Source of the DNA: Streptomyces sp. TLI_146 | Lineage (GTDB): Bacteria > Actinomycetota > Actinomycetes > Streptomycetales > Streptomycetaceae | DNA: 64,000 bases | Assembly (NCBI RefSeq): GCF_002846415.1 | Contig: NZ_PJMX01000001.1 | Location: 8,308,001 to 8,372,000 of the forward strand | Reading direction: 5' to 3' | Part shown: one piece after another, positions 44,570-53,019 of the stretch | Numbering within the stretch: position 1 is the first letter of the stretch | How the letters are laid out: each line of letters opens with the position of its first letter | Notes under the pieces: model-generated | What the model was told of the DNA's origin: nothing | Seen by the model: the letters and a program-made list of their open reading frames with translations, nothing else | The model's database searches: none | Program-made: the position numbers and the translations under genes

Positions 44570-45805
44570 CTATCGTGAGAAGTCCCGGCTGCTGGGCACC
44601 AGCGCCGCGGTCGCCGGTGCGGCGAAGCACAGCACCGCGCAGGCCGCGAGGACGGTACGGGTGCCCAGGGCGTCGATCGCCGGTGCCATCAGGGCCAGAG
44701 CGGCCGGGGCCAGACCGTAGGACAGCAGGAAGTCGAGGGCGGAGACCCGCGCCAGTTTGTCGGGGGCGACCTCGCGCTGTGTGGCCGTGAACCAGGGCAC
44801 GTTGAACAGTTCGATGCCGAGCCCGGCCAGGACGTATGCCGTGATCACGACGGCGGGCGGCACGTCGAAGACCAGGCTGAGCGGCGCGAATCCATAGCAG
44901 CCGAGTCCCGCCAGGGCCGCCCATCCCGGTGCGCGCGGGCGGAGACGGGCGATGAGGAGGGCGCCGGCGAGAGCGCCCAGGGTGTAGGCGGTCATCGCCG
45001 CGGCGAGCACCCACTGGGTGCCGTAGCGGTCGCGGCTGATGAGCGGCAGGGCGACACCGGTCGCCGAGTAGCCGGTGGCGATGACCGTGGTGAGGGCCCC
45101 GAGACCGGCGAGGAACCACGGGTGGCGCCGTGCCTCACGCAGACCCTCGGTGAACTCGCCGAGGAAGGATGAGCCTTCGGCCGTACGGGTCGCGGACCGG
45201 GGGGCACCGGGGCCCGGGACCAGCGCGGCGACCAGCCAGAGCGCACCGATGGCGAGCAGCAGGGTCCTGGTGTCGAGCCAGAGGGCGAGCAGGGCGGTGA
45301 GGGAGGGGCCGCCGAGCGTGGTGGCGCGGACCGCCAACGTCATCGCGGCGTTGGCCTGCTGGCGTCGCTCGGCGCCGACAACCTCGGCGGTGAGCGCCTG
45401 GAACGCGGGCCGGCAGGCCCCCTGTCCGGCTCCCGCCACCAGAGCCGCTCCCGCCGTGAGCACCGGGGAGCGGCCCAGGCCCCAGGCGAGCAGCGGTGTT
45501 GCGGCGGCTGCGGCGAGTCCGGCCCAGGCCACCACCGCCCGGCGGGAGTACCGGTCGGCGAGGACGCCGCCGATGGTGACGGCCAGGAGGAACCCGGTCG
45601 TGCGCGCCGCGAGCAGCAGACCGAGGGTGGCGGCGGTGATGGTGCGGTCCAGTACGGCGAGACCGAGGACGAAGGGCAGTGCCCAGGTGGCGAGCCCGGA
45701 GGCGGTGGTCGCGGACCAGAGGCGGAGGAAGGCTGCCTCGCGCAGAACGGACCGGGTATCTGGAGTCCTCTTTGTCGTGAACGTCCGGGCGGGTGTGGTG
45801 GTCAC
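44570..45805 (-). CDS. MFS exporter (EntS-like)
   Basis: A 411-residue major facilitator with twelve hydrophobic helices, similar to the MFS_3/enterobactin-exporter group: FLRLWSATTASGLATWALPF, the loop 2-3 motif GGVLADRYSRRAVVAWAG, and GAGQGACRPAFQALTAEVVG. GTG start at 45805. It is divergent from a metallophore-type ABC uptake operon, 228 bp apart, with a Zur box between. This fits export of a ligand that the ABC system takes back with its metal. Confidence 0.85.
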   Translation of the reverse strand: MTTTPARTFTTKRTPDTRSVLREAAFLRLWSATTASGLATWALPFVLGLAVLDRTITAATLGLLLAARTTGFLLAVTIGGVLADRYSRRAVVAWAGLAAAAATPLLAWGLGRSPVLTAGAALVAGAGQGACRPAFQALTAEVVGAERRQQANAAMTLAVRATTLGGPSLTALLALWLDTRTLLLAIGALWLVAALVPGPGAPRSATRTAEGSSFLGEFTEGLREARRHPWFLAGLGALTTVIATGYSATGVALPLISRDRYGTQWVLAAAMTAYTLGALAGALLIARLRPRAPGWAALAGLGCYGFAPLSLVFDVPPAVVITAYVLAGLGIELFNVPWFTATQREVAPDKLARVSALDFLLSYGLAPAALALMAPAIDALGTRTVLAACAVLCFAAPATAALVPSSRDFSR

Positions 45806-45914
45806 GGCGGCTGTTCCTTTCAGTTGGCGCCCTCAACTCCCGTGCGGAGATGTCCTGTTGGGGCGGGCGAAGGGGCCGGAGCGGCACGGGGGCGGGCGGG
45901 GTCTCAGCCAGTTG

Positions 45915-45931
45915 ATGAAAATGATTGTCAT
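45915..45931. promoter_or_regulatory. Zur (zinc uptake repressor) box
   Basis: ATGAAAATGATTGTCAT matches 14 of 15 bases of the Streptomyces Zur consensus TGAAAATGATTTTCA and is a palindrome with three mismatched positions. It lies between TTGATG (45912-45917) and TGTATC (45935-45940), a possible -35/-10 pair with 17-bp spacing pointing to the ABC operon. Zinc-replete repression is predicted. A Fur-type iron site is less likely, as iron boxes here are of the DmdR kind. Confidence 0.8.
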
Positions 45932-46033
45932 TACTGTATCGTCGTTTCATCGCTCCCCGTCATGCGGGGTCTGCCGTGGCTCTGTGCCGTACGTGCGACT
46001 CCCGCTGCCCCTACGCGTTCTCCCGGAGGATCC

Positions 46034-47056
46034 ATGCGCCCTGCCCGCCTCGGAATCGCCGCCCTGGCCCTCGCCCTAGCCGCCGTCGGCTGCGGCACCA
46101 CCGCCGGTCACACCAACAGCGGTGACACGGCGGACAAGAAGACCGAAGCCCGTAAGACGACGGTGCGCAGCTGTGGGCGGGAGCTCTCGTTCCACGCCGC
46201 GCCACAGCGGGCCGTCGCCCTCGACCAGTCCTCGGCGGAGGTCCTGCTGGCCCTGGGACTGCACCAGCGGATGGCCGGCACCTCCAACCTCAAAACGAAG
46301 ATCGCCCCCGAGTACCGGGACGCCTACGCCCAAGTCCCCGTACTCAGCCCCAAGATCCTCAGCAGCGAGCAGCTGCGCGCCGCCGCCCCGGACCTCGCCG
46401 TCGCCGGGTTCACCGACTACTTCACCAAGGACCGCGTCGGCACCCGGGAGGAGCTGGCCCGGCTGGGACTGCCCTCCTACGTCAGCGCGGTTGACTGCCC
46501 GAAGCACAACCAGGCAGGCAAGTCGCCCTTCGACCTGCTGTTCCAGGACTACACCGCACTCGGCACGGTCTTCGGCGTCCAGGACCGCGCCGCCCGCCTC
46601 GTCAAGGAGCAGCGGGCCGTCCTGGACCGGGCCGCCCGGACCGCGGGCCGGGTCAGGGGCGAGCCGAGGATCGTCTGGGTCTACTCCGTCTACGGCGACA
46701 CCCCCTACGTCGCGGGCCGGAGCGCCGTGCCGAGCGAGATGAGCCGACTGGTCGGCGCCAGGAACGTCTTCGACGACGTCGACGAGGACTGGCCCGCGGT
46801 CAGCTGGGAGCAGATAGCCTCCCGCAACCCGGACGTCATCGTCGTAGGTGACCTCTCCGAGCGGGGCAAGCCCGGTGACAGCGCTGCCGACAAGGTCAAG
46901 GCCATGCGCGCCGACCCGCTGATGTCCAAGCTCGACGCCTTCACCCACCAGCGCGTCATCGAGATCCCGGGCACCGAGATGGACCCCTCCGTACGCGCCG
47001 TCAGCGCCCTGCCGCGCCTGACCGCCGGGATGAAGGAGCTCGGCTATGTCCGCTAG
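46034..47056 (+). CDS. Metal/metallophore ABC transporter substrate-binding lipoprotein
   Basis: A 340-residue class III periplasmic-binding-type lipoprotein: signal sequence and lipobox (LALALAAVGCGTT, lipid-carrying Cys at 20), then PQRAVALDQSSAEVLLALGL, ILSSEQLRAAAPDLAVAGF, and the C-terminal lobe SWEQIASRNPDVIVVGDLS. It should capture a chelated metal or siderophore-like ligand outside the membrane and deliver it to the FecCD permease. ATG at 46034 with GGAGG upstream. First gene behind the Zur box; overlaps the permease start by 11 bases. Confidence 0.9.
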   Translation: MRPARLGIAALALALAAVGCGTTAGHTNSGDTADKKTEARKTTVRSCGRELSFHAAPQRAVALDQSSAEVLLALGLHQRMAGTSNLKTKIAPEYRDAYAQVPVLSPKILSSEQLRAAAPDLAVAGFTDYFTKDRVGTREELARLGLPSYVSAVDCPKHNQAGKSPFDLLFQDYTALGTVFGVQDRAARLVKEQRAVLDRAARTAGRVRGEPRIVWVYSVYGDTPYVAGRSAVPSEMSRLVGARNVFDDVDEDWPAVSWEQIASRNPDVIVVGDLSERGKPGDSAADKVKAMRADPLMSKLDAFTHQRVIEIPGTEMDPSVRAVSALPRLTAGMKELGYVR

Positions 47057-48197
47057 CCGGGAAGCCGGCACGGACGCCCGGCCCACCGCTGGTGCCGGCC
47101 GGCCCCAGCCCCTGGGCGCCGTGCCACCAGCCACTCCGGGGCGGCGGGTCTTCGCCCTGGCGCGGCCGCGTGCGGGCGCGCACACCCGGGCCGTTCCCAC
47201 CGGAGTGCTCCTGCTGCTGGCTCTCGCGGTCCTGCTCGTCTCCATGGCCGCCTCGGTCCGCATCGGCACCACCGACGTCAGCTACGCCGACCTGCTGCGC
47301 ACCATCGGCGCCCACACCGGCCTGGACGTCGCGGCGCTGCCGCCGCTGGCCGACTCGCTCGTGTGGGAGCTGCGAATCCCGCGCGTCCTGCTGGCGGCCT
47401 GCGTGGGGGCCGCGCTCGCGGTGTGCGGAGCCGCACTGCAGGCCGTCACCCGCAACGCACTCGCCGACCCCTACCTCCTGGGGATCTCCTCGGGTGCTTC
47501 CACCGGCGCGGTCGCCGTCGTCGTCCTGGGCCTGGGTGCCGGTTCGCTCGGCGTGGCCGGCGGGGCGTTCGCCGGGGCCCTGTGCTCCTTCGGACTGCTG
47601 ATGCTCCTCCTTGGCCGCAACGGCCTCGACTCGGTGCGCCTCACGCTCACCGGGGTGGTCGTGGCCCAGCTGTTCACCGCCCTGACCTCGCTGATCCTGA
47701 TGGCCTCGGGCGACGGCGAGATGATGCGGGCGATCACCCAGTGGCTGCTGGGCTCCATGACCCCGGCCCGCTGGGACGCCGTGGCCGTCTGCGCCCCGGT
47801 GACCGCGGCCGCCCTGGCCGTGCTGTGCGCGCGTGCGACGGCCCTGGACAGCTACGCGTTCGGCGCCGACACCGCGGCCTCACTCGGCATCGACGTACGG
47901 GCGACGGGCACCGCGCTCCTGGTGGTGACGTCCCTGATGACCGCGGTGGCCGTGGCGGCGGTGGGGCAGATCGGCTTCGTGGGACTGATCGTTCCGCATC
48001 TCGTACGGTTCCTCGTCGGCCCGCTGCACCGGGTGCTGCTGCCGTTCTCGGCCCTGCTCGGCGCGGTCTTCCTGGTGTGGACCGACGCGCTCGCCCGGGT
48101 CGCGTTCACCCCGCAGGAGGTGCCCGTCGGTGTGTTCACGGCGCTGCTCGGCGCACCGCTGTTCCTGCTCGTCCTGCGCAAGCGGGGGCAATGGTGA
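47046..48197 (+). CDS. FecCD/BtuC-type ABC permease
   Basis: A 383-residue permease with about ten transmembrane helices. Family hallmarks: LRIPRVLLAACVGAALAVCG (about 112-131), NALADPYLLGISSGASTGAV (about 137-156), and the coupling-helix region GQIGFVGLIVPHLVRFLVG (about 305-323). The N-terminal 45 residues are Pro/Ala/Arg-rich and cytoplasmic, longer than usual. Overlaps both neighbours, so strict operon. Confidence 0.92.
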   Translation: MSASREAGTDARPTAGAGRPQPLGAVPPATPGRRVFALARPRAGAHTRAVPTGVLLLLALAVLLVSMAASVRIGTTDVSYADLLRTIGAHTGLDVAALPPLADSLVWELRIPRVLLAACVGAALAVCGAALQAVTRNALADPYLLGISSGASTGAVAVVVLGLGAGSLGVAGGAFAGALCSFGLLMLLLGRNGLDSVRLTLTGVVVAQLFTALTSLILMASGDGEMMRAITQWLLGSMTPARWDAVAVCAPVTAAALAVLCARATALDSYAFGADTAASLGIDVRATGTALLVVTSLMTAVAVAAVGQIGFVGLIVPHLVRFLVGPLHRVLLPFSALLGAVFLVWTDALARVAFTPQEVPVGVFTALLGAPLFLLVLRKRGQW

Positions 48198-49033
48198 GGA
48201 TCACCGCCGAAGGGCTCACCTGGCGCGCCGGCGGCGTGACCGTCGTGGACGGCGTCGACCTGGACATCGCCGAGGGCGAGACGGTGGGCCTCATCGGACC
48301 CAACGGCTCGGGCAAGTCCTCGCTGCTGCGCTGCCTGGCCGGGCTGCGTACGCCCAGCGCCGGGCAGGTCCACCACGGCGGGCAGGCGATCCACGGCCTC
48401 GGCGCCCGCCGCATCGCCCAGCGCCTCGCCTTCGTCGAGCAGAGCAGCGAGACCGACAGCGAACTGCGGGTCCTCGACGTGGTCGGGCTCGGCCGCACGC
48501 CCTTCCAGAACCGCTGGCGCGGCCTCGGTGCCCACGACATGGCGATCGTCGCTGCCGCCCTTGACCGCCTGGGCCTGGCCGACCTGGCCGCACGCCCGTG
48601 GAAGGAACTGTCCGGCGGCGAACGCCAACGCGCCCATCTGGCACGGGCCCTGGCCCAGCAGCCGGACGCGATCCTCCTGGACGAGCCGACCAACCACCTG
48701 GACGTCAAACACCAGCTGGAGCTGCTGCACCTGCTCGCCACCACCGACCGGACCGTTCTGGTCGCCCTGCACGACCTGTCCCTGGCCGCCCGCTACTGCG
48801 ACCGGCTGCTCCTCCTCCACCACGGCCGCCTGATCGCCGACGGTCCACCCGACGACGTCCTGACCCCGGCCCGCCTCGCCGAGGTCTTCGAAGTCGACGC
48901 GCGGATCGGCCCCGACCCCCTGGGACGGACCGCCGTCACCTACCACGGCCCCCTGCCCCGGCCGGAGACCGCTCCGGCGCCCCCAACTTCCCGAAGAGAG
49001 AGAAGACATGAACGTCGACAGCCTCATCCGTGA
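48191..49033 (+). CDS. ABC transporter ATP-binding protein (FepC/FecE type)
   Basis: A 280-residue ATPase: Walker A IGPNGSGKSSLL (about 36), signature KELSGGERQRAHLARALAQ (about 137), Walker B AILLDEPTNHLDV, switch His in LVALHDLSLAARYCD. It has the FecE-like C-terminal about 50 residues (VLTPARLAEVFEVDARIGPD). It powers the FecCD permease encoded just before (7-base overlap) and overlaps the DUF364 gene by 26 bases. Confidence 0.92.
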   Translation: MVRITAEGLTWRAGGVTVVDGVDLDIAEGETVGLIGPNGSGKSSLLRCLAGLRTPSAGQVHHGGQAIHGLGARRIAQRLAFVEQSSETDSELRVLDVVGLGRTPFQNRWRGLGAHDMAIVAAALDRLGLADLAARPWKELSGGERQRAHLARALAQQPDAILLDEPTNHLDVKHQLELLHLLATTDRTVLVALHDLSLAARYCDRLLLLHHGRLIADGPPDDVLTPARLAEVFEVDARIGPDPLGRTAVTYHGPLPRPETAPAPPTSRRERRHERRQPHP

Positions 49034-49814
49034 CGTACTCAAGGGTGAACACGGCCCCGACCCGGACGAGCTGATGGCCACCAGCGTCTTCTGGATCCAC
49101 CACGGCACCCGCCTCAAGGGCGGCACCACCACCTACCTCAACCAGTACGTCCTGGTCCGCCTCGGCGCGTCCTTCGGAGCCTGCGCCTTCGAGGCCGGAG
49201 AGATCGATCCGGCCATCTGCGGGGAGAGCTCCGGCACTTCCCTCGCCGCGCTGCTGCGCCAGGGTCCGCTGCCGTTGCGGATCGCCGCACTCGACGCCTA
49301 CCTCGCCGAGACCGCCCCGCACCGAGAGGCCCCGCACGCCGAGCCGGTCACCCTGCCCGCCGGGCCGCCCGAAGTGCGCGCTCGGGCCAGGGACGCGGCG
49401 ATAGCCGGGCTGCTCGACATCGCCGACGGCGCCAAGGTCGCCCTGATCGGCGTGGTCAACCCGCTGCTCGCAGCCATCCGCAACCGGGGAGGCGTGCCCC
49501 TGCCGTGCGATCTCAACCTGCGCGCCACCCAGTGGGGCGAGAGCGTCACCGACGACATGGAGGAGGTGCTCGGCGCGGCGGACGCCGTCGTGGCGACCGG
49601 TATGACCCTGAGCAACGGCTCCTTCGACACGATCGTCCAGCGCTGCCGGGCCCGCGGAATACCCCTGGTGGTGTACGCCCAGACCGGAAGCGCGGTCGCC
49701 CGCGCCTTCCTGGGCCGAGGGGTGAGCGCACTGTCCGCGGAACCTTTCCCCTTCTCGCAGTTCAGCGCGGACGAGACGGCCCTGTACCGCTACCGCTCGC
49801 AGGGCCGCCGGTGA
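49008..49814 (+). CDS. DUF4213/DUF364 putative metal-chelation protein
   Basis: A 268-residue two-domain protein. The N-terminal enolase-N-like DUF4213 part (about 20-100: VFWIHHGTRLKGGTTTYLNQ) is followed by a Rossmann-like DUF364 part (about 135-255: AKVALIGVVNPLLAAIRNRG, GAADAVVATGMTLSNGSFDT). Pfam describes DUF364 as putative heavy-metal chelation; no enzyme activity is established. Position inside a Zur-box operon behind an uptake system supports a metal or metallophore role. ATG at 49008, GAGAG upstream; stop overlaps the kinase GTG (GTGA). Confidence 0.82.
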   Translation: MNVDSLIRDVLKGEHGPDPDELMATSVFWIHHGTRLKGGTTTYLNQYVLVRLGASFGACAFEAGEIDPAICGESSGTSLAALLRQGPLPLRIAALDAYLAETAPHREAPHAEPVTLPAGPPEVRARARDAAIAGLLDIADGAKVALIGVVNPLLAAIRNRGGVPLPCDLNLRATQWGESVTDDMEEVLGAADAVVATGMTLSNGSFDTIVQRCRARGIPLVVYAQTGSAVARAFLGRGVSALSAEPFPFSQFSADETALYRYRSQGRR

Positions 49815-50836
49815 GCCCCACGCCCCACGCGACCGGCGCTGCTCCCGGCGCCGGGCAGGCCCACTGCCACCACGGCGAGATCCTCCAGGGACTCTTCCTC
49901 GACGCCCAGGGCAGGCCGCGCGAGGGCCTGGTCACGCTGCCGATGTACGGCCTCGGTACCCGGGCGCGGTTCCTGCCCCGCCCAGGCACCCCACGCGAGG
50001 CCCTGTCGGTCAGCCCGCCCGGCCGCACGAAGGCCCTGCGCGCCGCGGCTCTGGTCCTGGCCGAGTGCTGCACGGGCGCGGTCTGCGGCGGTGAACTGCA
50101 CCTGGACGGCGACATCCCGGTGGGCCTGGGCATGGGCTCATCCACCAGCGACGTCCTCGCCTCGATCCGCGCGGTCGCCGACGCCCACGGCCTCCACCTC
50201 ACCCAGCAGACCGTCGCCGCTCTGGCCGTCCGCGCCGAACGGGCCTGCGACCCGCTGATGCTGGACGGGCGCCCGGTGCTCTTCGCCCAGCGCGACGGCC
50301 ACGTCCTGGAGACACTCGGCCCGGCCCTGCCCCCGGCGATCGTCGTCGGCTGCACCCTCGGCGGCGGCCGCCCCATCGACACCCTCGCACTACCCCGACG
50401 CACCTACCAAGAAGGCGACGTCGGCGCCTACGCGCGGCTGCGGAACCTGCTCCGCCTCGCCATCACGCACCAGGACACCGCACTGCTCGGCTACGTCAGC
50501 ACCCACAGCGCCCGGCTGGGCCAACAACACCTACCGCACCCCGAGTTCCCCACCCTCCTGCGCATCGCCTGGCACAGCGGCGCCGTCGGCGTGCAGATCG
50601 CCCACAGCGGCAACGTGGCCGGACTCCTCTTCGACCCCGCCGCCCGCGCACTCCCACACCGGCTCCACGGCTGCAGATCCGCCCTGGCGCAGGCAGGCAT
50701 CCCCGCCACCCGCACCTTCCACCTCCCTCCCACCCCACAGGAACCCGCATGGACACCCACATCGCCGAAGCGATCGGCCGCCCCGACCTCATACGCCTCG
50801 ACGACCGCCTCATCTGCCTCCGCTTCGAAACCATGA
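49811..50836 (+). CDS. PduX-like GHMP kinase
   Basis: A 341-residue GHMP-superfamily kinase. The start AHCHHGEILQGLFLDAQGRP resembles the PASCGELIQG motif of PduX L-threonine kinase. The phosphate loop is IPVGLGMGSSTSDVLASIR (about 103-121), like the KGM-x-SSTADI of PduX. The C-terminal part has HSGNVAGLLFDP (motif 3-like). It should phosphorylate a hydroxyl of a small amino acid such as Thr or Ser. The product could feed the PLP enzyme encoded next, which would need a good leaving group. The last about 30 codons overlap that gene. Confidence 0.8.
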   Translation: MSPTPHATGAAPGAGQAHCHHGEILQGLFLDAQGRPREGLVTLPMYGLGTRARFLPRPGTPREALSVSPPGRTKALRAAALVLAECCTGAVCGGELHLDGDIPVGLGMGSSTSDVLASIRAVADAHGLHLTQQTVAALAVRAERACDPLMLDGRPVLFAQRDGHVLETLGPALPPAIVVGCTLGGGRPIDTLALPRRTYQEGDVGAYARLRNLLRLAITHQDTALLGYVSTHSARLGQQHLPHPEFPTLLRIAWHSGAVGVQIAHSGNVAGLLFDPAARALPHRLHGCRSALAQAGIPATRTFHLPPTPQEPAWTPTSPKRSAAPTSYASTTASSASASKP

Positions 50837-51765
50837 AGGTGGTCTCCGCCATGGCAGCGGTCCGTCACCTACGCGACACCGGCGCCGTACGCCCCGGCGA
50901 CACCCTCCTGGACAGCTCCAGCGGCATCTATGCCTACGCCCTCGCACTCGCCTGCCACCGCTACGGCATGCGCTGCCACATCGTCGGCTCCACCACCGTC
51001 GACCGCACCCTGCGCACCCAACTCGCGGTCCTGGGGGCCGAACTGGAGCAGATGCCGCCAAGCGCCGACCTCAAACTCGACCAGGAACGGCGCGTGGCCC
51101 GTATCCACGAGATCCTGCGCGAACACCCCGAGTACTACTGGATGCGCCAGTACCACGACGACATCCACTACCTCGGCTACCGGGCGATCGCCGACCGGCT
51201 GCGTGCGGAAACCGGCGGTCACCCGCTCACCCTGGTGGGCGGCGTCGGCTCCGGCGCCTCGACCGGAGCCTTGGCCCGCTATCTGCGCGAACACACCCCC
51301 GACGTCGAACTCGTCGGCGTCCAGCCCTTCGGAAGCGTCACCTTCGGCGCCGAACACCTCACCGACCCGGACATCATCATCGCCGGGATCGGCAGCTCGA
51401 TCCCCTTCGGCAACGTCTCCCACGCGGCGTACGACACCATCCACTGGATCGGTTTCGAGGCGGCGCGCGCAGCCGGCATCGATCTGCTGCGCTCGCACGC
51501 GCTCTTCGCGGGCCTCTCGACCGGAGCGGGCTACCTGGCGGCCCGATGGGAACGCGCGCAGGCCCCCACCCGTACGGTCGTCTTCATCGCCGCGGACACC
51601 GGACACCGATACGTCGACACGGTCTTCGCCCGGCACCGGGAGGCGCTCGCCCCCTCCGGCCTCAGACCCCACGCTGTGGCATCCGCCGAGGACCTGGCGC
51701 TGCCGTGGTCACGTATGGCCTGGAGCCGGGCAAGTTTGGAGAGCAACCGGGAGAAGGTTCATTGA
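50749..51765 (+). CDS. Cysteine-synthase-fold PLP enzyme (SbnA-like)
   Basis: A 338-residue fold-type II PLP enzyme. The probable Schiff-base Lys is Lys30 in RFETMKVVSAMAAVRHL. The substrate loop SSSGIYAYALALACHRYGMR stands where OASS/SbnA have TSGN. The PLP-phosphate loop is GGVGSGASTGALARYL (about 164-179). Such enzymes eliminate an O-acetyl or O-phospho group from a serine-type substrate and add an amine or thiol; SbnA does so with O-phosphoserine in staphyloferrin B. ATG at 50749 has AGGAA upstream, inside the kinase frame (88-base overlap). Last gene of the Zur-box operon. Confidence 0.82.
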   Translation: MDTHIAEAIGRPDLIRLDDRLICLRFETMKVVSAMAAVRHLRDTGAVRPGDTLLDSSSGIYAYALALACHRYGMRCHIVGSTTVDRTLRTQLAVLGAELEQMPPSADLKLDQERRVARIHEILREHPEYYWMRQYHDDIHYLGYRAIADRLRAETGGHPLTLVGGVGSGASTGALARYLREHTPDVELVGVQPFGSVTFGAEHLTDPDIIIAGIGSSIPFGNVSHAAYDTIHWIGFEAARAAGIDLLRSHALFAGLSTGAGYLAARWERAQAPTRTVVFIAADTGHRYVDTVFARHREALAPSGLRPHAVASAEDLALPWSRMAWSRASLESNREKVH

Positions 51766-51817
51766 GCCTCGCCCTTTCCGGATAGGTGCCGGTCAGGAGG
51801 GTGCGGAGGGCGTAGAC

Positions 51818-51849
51818 AGGCCTGCTTTGAACCAGGCCTGCTTTGAACC
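51818..51849. repeat. Perfect 16-bp tandem repeat
   Basis: AGGCCTGCTTTGAACC occurs twice head-to-tail (51818-51833, 51834-51849), about 50 bp after the PLP gene and 265 bp before a VOC gene. Lies in the 347-bp gap 51766-52112. Confidence 0.85.
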
Positions 51850-51854
51850 GTAAA

Positions 51855-52000
51855 TGTACGGGTGTACAAGTATGGGATGGCTGTCGCCGAGTGCTGGGGT
51901 GGGCGCTGGGGGCCGCACTCACTGGCGCGACACGGCAAGCGGGCGCGGCTAATGTCCGTATTGCGCGGTTCCCCGGAACGAGCTACAGTACATATGTACT
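51855..52000. promoter_or_regulatory. Two GTAC-centred palindromes
   Basis: TGTAC-GGGT-GTACA (51855-51868) and the perfect 14-mer AGTACATATGTACT (51987-52000), the latter flanked by GAACGAGC and GCTCGTTC. Both contain GTAC half-sites, 113 to 256 bp before the VOC gene pair. Likely operators of a repressor that controls the VOC genes; the repressor is not identifiable here. Confidence 0.55.
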
Positions 52001-52112
52001 GCTCGTTCGGAGCGGGGCTCGTTCCGCTCTCGGACCCCGACCGTCCACGGCCAGACCTCCGCCACTGCCGAGTGCCGGTGTGTCTGCGCCTCTCCTGAAG
52101 GAATGACCACTG

Positions 52113-52499
52113 ATGAAGGCTCCCGCGATCTCCCCGTGCCTGGGCGTCCCCGACACGCAGGCGGCCGTCGACTTCTACGAGAAGCTCGGCTTCACCGCCC
52201 TGCCCGCAGGCGGTGACCCCAATGACGACATCCGCATCCTGCTCTTCGAGGGCGAGTTCGCCCTCATGGTCTACCGCGAGGAGCACCTGCGCGACTGGCT
52301 GCCGGTCCTCAAGGACACCCCGGTCGGCGCGTTCGGCATGTTCTACCTGGCCGTCGACGACTTCGACACCTACGTCAAGAAGATCCGCCCCCTGGTGACC
52401 GTCCAGAAGGACACGATGGAGCACCACGGGCAGAAACTCTTCTACTTCTCCGACCCCAACGGTTACGTCATCGGCGTCACCCAGAAGCAGACCTGGTGA
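52113..52499 (+). CDS. VOC/glyoxalase-superfamily protein
   Basis: A 128-residue protein: SPCLGVPDTQAAVDFYEKLG at the start, FALMVYREEHL, then FYLAVDDFDTYVKKI and the terminal FYFSDPNGYVIGVTQK. Similar to bleomycin-binding and glyoxalase/fosfomycin-type VOC proteins. Metal ligands are incomplete, so it may be a binding protein. ATG at 52113 with AAGGA upstream. Its TGA overlaps the GTG of a second VOC gene, so they are cotranslated. Confidence 0.85.
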   Translation: MKAPAISPCLGVPDTQAAVDFYEKLGFTALPAGGDPNDDIRILLFEGEFALMVYREEHLRDWLPVLKDTPVGAFGMFYLAVDDFDTYVKKIRPLVTVQKDTMEHHGQKLFYFSDPNGYVIGVTQKQTW

Positions 52500-52927
52500 C
52501 GGCCGCCGTGAATGCCGTGAACGCCGCGAATCCCGCGCAGGGGACGCAGAGCCAGGCCCGGCCCACGGGCCTGGTGCGCTGCTCGGCCTACTGGGGGCAC
52601 AACGGCCACGAACTCGCCCGGTTCTGGGCGGCCGCCCTGGGCTGGGAGGTCGTGCAGACCTTCGGCGAGGACGCCGCGATGATCAGTGACGGCACGACGT
52701 CGTACGTCTTCTACACCGCCCACAATTTCAAGCCCCCCGCCTGGCCGCAGGACGAGTTGGTCTTTCATCTCGACGTCTCGTTCGAGGACGTCGAGGCGGC
52801 CGAGAAGCGGCTGCTCGAACTGGGCGCGACCAGGCCCGACCACCAGCCCGGTACTGGCTGGACGGTGCTGCTTGACCCCTCCGGCCAGCCGTTCTGCCTC
52901 AGTCCCCACGCCAACTGGACGCGGTAG
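52496..52927 (+). CDS. VOC/glyoxalase-like protein (second of pair)
   Basis: A 143-residue VOC protein of the glyoxalase_6 type: GHNGHELARFWAAALGWEVV, then LVFHLDVSFEDVEAAEKRLL and the end GTGWTVLLDPSGQPFCLSPH. GTG start overlapping the previous stop. The N-terminal about 25 residues (AAVNAVNAANPAQGTQ) are low-complexity. The coupled pair may form a heterodimer, since VOC active sites lie between domains. Confidence 0.82.
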   Translation: MTAAVNAVNAANPAQGTQSQARPTGLVRCSAYWGHNGHELARFWAAALGWEVVQTFGEDAAMISDGTTSYVFYTAHNFKPPAWPQDELVFHLDVSFEDVEAAEKRLLELGATRPDHQPGTGWTVLLDPSGQPFCLSPHANWTR

Positions 52928-53019
52928 CGGTCGTGGTCCGTTTGCCGCACCACTCATCGACGCGGGAATCCGACGCCCACCACCAACCGCCCACCGTCCT
53001 CGTACGAGAAAGCAGTCCG

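Noticed and set aside
45915..45931. Fur-type iron box
   Set aside because: The AATGAT core also occurs in Fur boxes, but Streptomyces iron genes use the TTAGGTTAGGC type, as at 16764, and 14 of 15 bases match the Zur consensus.
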